A stretch of 64,000 nt of DNA. Source: Crocodylus rhombifer. Its lineage: Eukaryota > Chordata > Crocodylia > Crocodylidae. The stretch covers positions 310,001 to 374,000 of the forward strand of contig JAVSML010025166.1 of the NCBI GenBank assembly GCA_038503035.1. Direction: 5' to 3'. Under the pieces are notes generated by a model. It ran no database searches. It was not told the origin of the DNA and saw only the letters and a program-made list of their open reading frames with translations. Shown here piece by piece: positions 58,236-64,000 of the stretch (positions are counted from its first letter, which is position 1; every line of letters starts with the position of its first letter). The position numbers were made by a program, and so were the translations under genes.

Positions 58236-60578
58236 AGCAGCAATGTTTATTATTTCTATTTTCTCCCTTTTTAAAGTCTTGTACTATGAAATATGGGTGT
58301 GACACAAACTAAATCCTCCCCCCCCCCCATTTTTAGACAGAACTGGAGCTTATACAAGTACCTGTTTGCTTATAAATATTTCTGCATTAGTTCAATGGAG
58401 TTTTGGCGATACACAAGTAATTGTATCAAGTAAATTGGTGACATTTAAAAAAACAACAACATTTCCTTCTGTCTAAACTTTGTATCTATGAGACTCTCCC
58501 ATACTCCAGCATAGACAAAGTCATTTTTCTTCAGATAGGAATTATTTTTCTCTAAATGTGTTTCCTGCAGTATATCTGGGATTTGCTTTCTTTTATATAC
58601 CCATCAATTCCTCTGTCAAGTGATTATTCTTTGAGTTTTTCTATCAGTTTCCCTTGGCTGTTTTGATTCTTTGCTTTCCCTTGACCTTCTCAGGCTTTCA
58701 CATTCTCCTGTTCCACAGTTGTAGCTTGCCCTACATCTTGTACAAACCCTCAGATGATTTTCAAAACAGGAAATCTGCATGCTTTTCTTGACCCCCTTAC
58801 CCAAAACTGTAATTAAAGGACATTTTCCTTTAGAACTCATTGCGGGATTTCTTCTATCTTGAAGAGCCCATGGACACTTAAACATATCCTTCTAGCTGCT
58901 TAATATTAATGATTAATAAGTATTGATTTATCAGCTACTAATTGGAAATTCAGACATCAATCTATTTGTTAAAGAAGTTACATTATGCAAGTCTTATGTA
59001 CACTATTAATTTACTTACATATTTATGTATTCTACCGGTGATTTGAAAAATAAGGGCTATGACATTTACTTACATCCTGGGGTTTAATCTGAGTTATAAC
59101 GGAGATATAGATGAAGCTATCAAGTCTAGCTACTGAAGCTCCAATTCAGCAAAGCACTTATGCATACAAGTAACCATATCCCTCTTCAGAAAAGCATTTA
59201 AAAGTGTTCTTTAAGTATGTTTTGAATAGGGATGGGATTACTCAAGTGCATAAGCAGCAGAAACTCTAGTGCTTTGCATAACTAGGACTCCTTTTTGTGT
59301 AGGAATAAATGAATACACAAAGTGCAGAGCATTTCTTTTATTGAAACTTCTGTTTGAACAAATTGTACAAGAAGAGAGATTTCTTTTTCTTGTCCATATT
59401 TTTGGAAGTTATAGCATGAATTATACATTTATGTCTCATGAAAAGAAATGCTGAAAATAGTTTAAACCTTTTCTATTGACAAAGTGAAATCTCCAGCAAC
59501 ATCATGAGACCTGTCAACCTTCAGGAAATTGCTATTCATTTCACTTAAATATAACAAATATTTATTTCCCTAAATGCCCATGAACTCTATGCTACAGCAA
59601 AAAACAACCTGGAAATTTTTCTGAAATAGCTATTTGTACTTTCTAATTACTTCCAGCATGTAGGGCACCATTCTTCCATAAAACTTATTAAAAAAACAAA
59701 AAACAAAAAAACCCCTCTTTGATATTCATTAAGCTTTGACTTAAAGTGATTGGTTTCTACCCGAATGGAGTGAAATTTTCTTTGGGAGGTTTATTAATAC
59801 ATTAATAAATGCATTTATCATTCTTTCTCTGTCAGTTCTCTTGGGAACAATTACACAAAGAAATTATTAATGTACAAGAAAACAACAGTTAAAAGTCTCA
59901 AAGGGTAATAAGGGTGTGGAACATATACAAATGTTTAAACATATTTAACAATGGAGCATGGCACAAGTAACAAAACACTCCATAAAACTATTTTAATCAT
60001 TTATCTGTATGTTATTATCAGCCACAATGCACTGCATATGGAAACATTATTTATGCAAGAAATGAAAAATCTATATATGCAAGACAGATTCCCGACTCAA
60101 AGAAACTTACATTCAAAGGACCTGATATTACTTAAAACTTATCTTAATATAATATTATTTATACTTATACATACCTAAATATGCATATATCAGTATATTT
60201 AGGGTCAGGGCCAAAGATGATGTTTCAGTCAATTTTAACAGATCTTCACATCAGGTTTAACCCTGTATGCTCCTAGAAAGAGATCATACATTTTCATAGA
60301 TCCTTTTCTTTTCATCATAATCAGTGGGTAACAATAGTACCTCATGGTTAGAATATATTTAAAAAAAGACAGCAAACATGTTTGCTTTTTAGGGTTTTTT
60401 TTTTTGGGGGGGGGGGGGAATGAAAGTGGGAATAAAATCTTATTTCAATTAAAATTTTAACCCACTATTTTTAATAGTAATTGTCTGTTTTCCTTCATAG
60501 TTCATCTTACTACTTTTAATGTTATGTCTGATAAGAAACATAAACTTTGGTATAATCAAAGTACACTGTATCACCAGG
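58232..60578. other. AT-rich intergenic sequence
   Basis: Homopolymer C, T and G runs (58318-58328, 60395-60418). No gene or repeat end was recognised. Confidence 0.5.
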
Positions 60579-62067
60579 TGTCACGGGGTGGGGCGCAGGA
60601 GCGGCCGTGATCTCTCTGTAGTGCCCCCTGCCATGCCAACTAGGCGGTTCAGCACCCTCTTACTCACCCGCCACGTCTTGTTGTTATATGGTTCTAGAAG
60701 GGATGCTGCCTCTTGTTGCCCTGGACACTGTGCTTTGCTTATACTGTCCTCCGTTCCATAGGGAATGACCTGGTGCACCCCAGCCTTATGGGCTATGCGT
60801 GCCTCCAACCTCCCCTTTAGCATGCCCCAAGCCTCGCAGATGTACTGGACGTTATCTGGTCAGTTTCCTGTATGCGCCCTTCACCGGCGCCCCTGGACTT
60901 GTCACGCGACTGGCGCCCCTTTATCTGCTAGCCCTCTCAGGCCTACTAATTATCTCTGCCCCCCTCCTGTGGTCCACTCAATATACTCGCCCCTCCTGGG
61001 GCCTCTCCATGCACAGATGGTGCCCCCCCACTGGGGCCTGTCCCTCCGCGCACTCGCCCTCTCTGGGCTCTCTATAATTGTGGACTTGCCCTCTCCGGGC
61101 TCGTCTCTATAGTAGCACCCTACCCTGGGCTTCTCTTCCCATGTGCCCACCTTTGGGCCTAACACGAGCCCCTCGGGCTTCTCGCTGGTGCTCCTTGCAA
61201 GTGGGGCTCAGGTGGCCTTAGCCATGCCTTGCCCCCCAAGATCCCCTTTGCCTTTTCTCAGGGCTGGGGTATTACACCCCAAACTACAGTGCCCTCGCTG
61301 GCACTGTGCACCTTGTCAGGGCTGGGGTAATACACCTCTATTATGGTGCCCTCACAGGCCCCGGGGTCCCCACCCCTGTGGAGCCCCTCAGGGACTCTTC
61401 CTAATTGGGGCTCAGGCATCTCTAGCCTTACCTGGCCCCCTTGACCCCTTTCTCTGGGTCCTGCCCCCCTGGGGCTTCTACCTACATCCACACTGGGCTT
61501 CTTCTCACTAAACATGCCCTCCCCAGGCTCCTCAATCTGTTCACCCCTTCTGGAGCCAGGGTCCAGACACCCTGCAATTCAGCACCCCTCTCTGGCACTG
61601 GAAGCACCCCACCTCCCTGGGGAAGCTCCTTATGAGGCCTCCACACCTACAGCCTCGCCCAGTCCTCCAGTTTAACAATAACTAAACAGAACCATAAGCC
61701 AATTGGCTGTAACACAACAATAAGCCTCCTGGCTATAACATAGGATCTAGGCCCACCTGGATCTCTTGCAAAGGCCTCCCAGTCAGGGTTCTCTCCACCC
61801 TTACCATGATGCAGCCCCTTTAGTGCTCAGGCTGCACTGCTCATCTCTGCTCTACTTGGCTCTCCTGCAGAATTCCTACACCTCAAGCTATCAGAAGAGA
61901 ACTGCTCCTAGGCTTTGGCCTGGACTGTTTATAAAGGCCCGGCCCTGCCCCCTTCTGGTCATGTGACCAGCCTGGCTGCTCTGGCAACCAACACCTGTGC
62001 TGTCTCAAGGAGCTTTAGCGGCCCTTATTCCTTCATAGGAACAGGGCACCCAAGTGCTCCTGTGACA
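60579..62067 (-). mobile_element. 1489-bp solo LTR of an endogenous retrovirus-like element
   Basis: It begins TGTCACGGGG and ends CTCCTGTGACA. It is flanked by the 6-bp duplication ACCAGG (60573-60578 and 62068-62073). TTTATAAA near 61930 and homology to the plus-strand LTR at 53932 set minus orientation. A 6-bp duplication fits betaretrovirus-like (ERV-K) integration. The plus strand is pyrimidine-rich with quasi-repeated GCCCYTC...GGGCC units (60880-61640). No internal genes are present. Confidence 0.88.
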
Positions 62068-62073
62068 ACCAGG

Positions 62074-62713
62074 ATATCTGAAGTTATGCTTAGTAATCTG
62101 ACATTAATAGTACAACCTTTAGCTATTGATAAGCAAGATTGAGATAAGAAAGTTGAATACCTATTCATTGAACTTTCAAAATGGTGTACAACAACTGGCA
62201 ATTATTGAGTTATACTTTCTATAATGTGGCCATTATGTTTTAATAGAGATCTCTATCTTTATTATAATCTGCAAAGCAAGCTGCTATGTTGCTCACCAAC
62301 ATGATTTTTCTTCATGTCACTGAACAGTATTTAAAAGTCTGGGGGGGTTGTTTTTGTTTTTTGTGAGGTTTTTTGGGGAGGTGGGGAGGTTGAGTCCCTG
62401 AATCAGGTAGAATCTCACCCTGCTTTTGCTCTGGCACTCCCTCCATTCTCCTCTATATTCAGCTACACATCCTCCTCCCCTCCCACCCTGTCTTTCCCCT
62501 GTCCATTGATGCTGCTGTGCCCTGCTGCCCTAAGGCAGGGGTGGGGATGCTTCAAAGCTGCTCCTGTTCCACTCTAGCTAGGTTGCACATTGAGCTGGCC
62601 TTAGCTGGGGACAGTGACAGTGGTGGCAACAGTAGTGGTGGCAGGGCCTAGGTTCTCCCTTCTTGCCTGGTCCTCCTGCCTATTCCCCACCAGCCAAGGA
62701 ACAGATGCAGATA
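62074..62713. other. intergenic, nothing firmly recognised
   Basis: GT-rich run near 62341-62390, then a C/T-rich stretch. No gene. Confidence 0.4.
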
Positions 62714-62934
62714 CAGGCGACTCTTGCCATTTGCGGGGGATACATTCTTGAATCCCCTGCAAATGGCAAAATCTGTGAATAAGGCACTAGACGGGGCGGC
62801 GGCTGGGGGGGTTTCATGGCTCCGGCGGTGACAGAGCTCCTGTAACTGTATAAAGTGTATTTAAAATGTGGGTGCAGCATTCGTGAATATTTGAAACTGC
62901 GAATGCTGAACCCATGAATAGCAAGGATTTCCTG
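62714..62934. mobile_element. Tigger-like MITE
   Basis: The left end CAGGCGACTCTTGCCATTTGC and the right end, inverted (CAGGAAATCCTTGCTATTC), match with few differences. TA flanks each side (62712-62713 and 62935-62936). It has an internal short palindrome (GCCATTTGCGGGG with CCCCTGCAAATGGC) and no transposase. Confidence 0.8.
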
Positions 62935-62936
62935 TA

Positions 62937-64000
62937 TAAGGAAGCTGCCCGCTGCTGTTACCACCACTCCCAATTGAGCCCGGCTCCCCACACAGCCCAG
63001 CTGGTGCAGGAGCAGGAGCAGTAGCAGCTTTGGAGTTCCTTCTGCCTGTGGGTCAGCCAGGGACACCAGCAGTGGCATGTGGAGGCGGGGAGTCAGAAAG
63101 GAAGTGAGGTGTCCTTACACCCCCTTTACAAAATCCTGGATATGCTTATGTTTCTAGTTATATAGATATAACACTGACTGTGAGAAGGGGAAAGTTGTCA
63201 TTATAGCTTTATCCACAGAGACTAAGGACAGTTGTTCTTTGGTATATATTCTTGAACATTTGACAAAGTAATGTTCCTTGCAAATATTTCTTCCAACTGT
63301 AATAAAGGTAAAAACACCCAGATAAAGCTCTTTAGCAGCAATAATATGTCCTGAAGAAATGTACTGAGATTTCTTCATAGGAATATCGTGTAGGCAGATC
63401 ACCAGATAAAAGTTAAAACTTTCCATAAAGTGGAAAGCAGGGCAATGTCTGCCTAACTTCAGTCTAACATGGCTAACTACCTCTCTCTTTCAATCAAGTA
63501 TTACAGTTTGTTTAATTTTTTAAACAATAATAGGTCACTTCCAAAAAACAGTTATATCCAGGAGAGAGATTTCCTCATATATAATAAAATGAATAACAGC
63601 AAGTGCTGTTATTGGCACTTGCAGCAGAGAGATGAAGGATAAAATGAAATTCCCTGTCTCCATTGAAATGGTTTCTCCAGGTGTTTGAGATAGTTGCACT
63701 ACTGCTGCCCGTAATGTACTACTTCTAATATTTTCAAGAGAGAAGATATTAGTCTGAAAGGTGAAATATGGTGTATTTCACAACACCAAATAAATTATTT
63801 TTGTTGGTACGTAATCTTAAAGGATTGGGCAGACCCCGGAGAAAGCAATATTCAGAACAATGATAGAATTTAATTGGGAAAAGAGGCTTTGGTAGCTTCT
63901 AGTTAATGATGGGTTAGGATCACTCTGGGTAATTTTCTATCCATTAGTTTCATAAGTAGAGAAAATAAAGCTCATCTTATAGGAGGATTTTTCAAAGGCA
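62937..64000. other. intergenic, AT-rich window end
   Basis: No gene or transposon end was recognised. Confidence 0.45.

Noticed and set aside
61143..61511. 122-codon plus-strand frame as a coding gene
   Set aside because: It lies within the solo LTR bounded by the ACCAGG duplication and reflects C-rich composition.

Overview
This is amniote nuclear DNA, most likely from a crocodilian or a turtle. The evidence is one vertebrate gene with GT/AG introns, at least a dozen CR1 LINE copies ending in the ATTCTATGA-type tail, a Ty3/Gypsy retrotransposon, several solo LTRs, and hAT-like and Tigger-like DNA transposons. Birds carry CR1 but rarely this mix of Gypsy and DNA elements. The order-level placement is inference.

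The only cellular gene I can support is GHITM (TMBIM5/MICS1), on the minus strand. I resolved all eight coding exons: 35804-35932, 33197-33296, 27163-27274, 22431-22572, 21070-21178, 17479-17667, 16255-16426 and 14226-14313. They keep reading frame across every junction and encode 346 residues, the usual size of the family. A non-coding first exon and promoter lie in a CpG-rich stretch at about 37600-38420. The 3' UTR runs to about 12830.

Layout. 1-12800 is intergenic, downstream of GHITM: a broken CR1 with ORF1 and endonuclease remnants (390-2230), a second CR1 fragment, a GC-rich palindromic block (5385-6470), a solo LTR with a 4-bp duplication (7485-8079) and small inverted-repeat elements. 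12829-38000 is GHITM, whose introns hold a nearly full-length sense CR1 (23748-26640), an antisense CR1 series (27720-32757), a hAT MITE with an 8-bp duplication and a Tigger-like element. 38000-46990 is upstream flank with a five-fold YY1-like motif array, DNA-transposon remnants and LTR-like sequence. 46994-55049 is one degenerate Ty3/Gypsy element that has become a nested mosaic: a CR1 in its leader, a solo LTR in that CR1, another solo LTR inside its 3' LTR, an LTR-like insert in its 5' LTR, and an inverted protease-reverse transcriptase segment in its body. 55050-64000 holds more CR1 fragments, a CA microsatellite, a 1489-bp solo LTR with a 6-bp duplication, and a Tigger-like MITE.

I found no new gene system. 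The most unusual item is the Gypsy mosaic. Its internal inversion is flanked by a 25-bp inverted repeat that matches at 22 positions. A piece of the same element containing an inversion junction reappears 124/125 identical in the nearby CR1, split by a 10-N gap. That is either a templated insertion or an assembly error.
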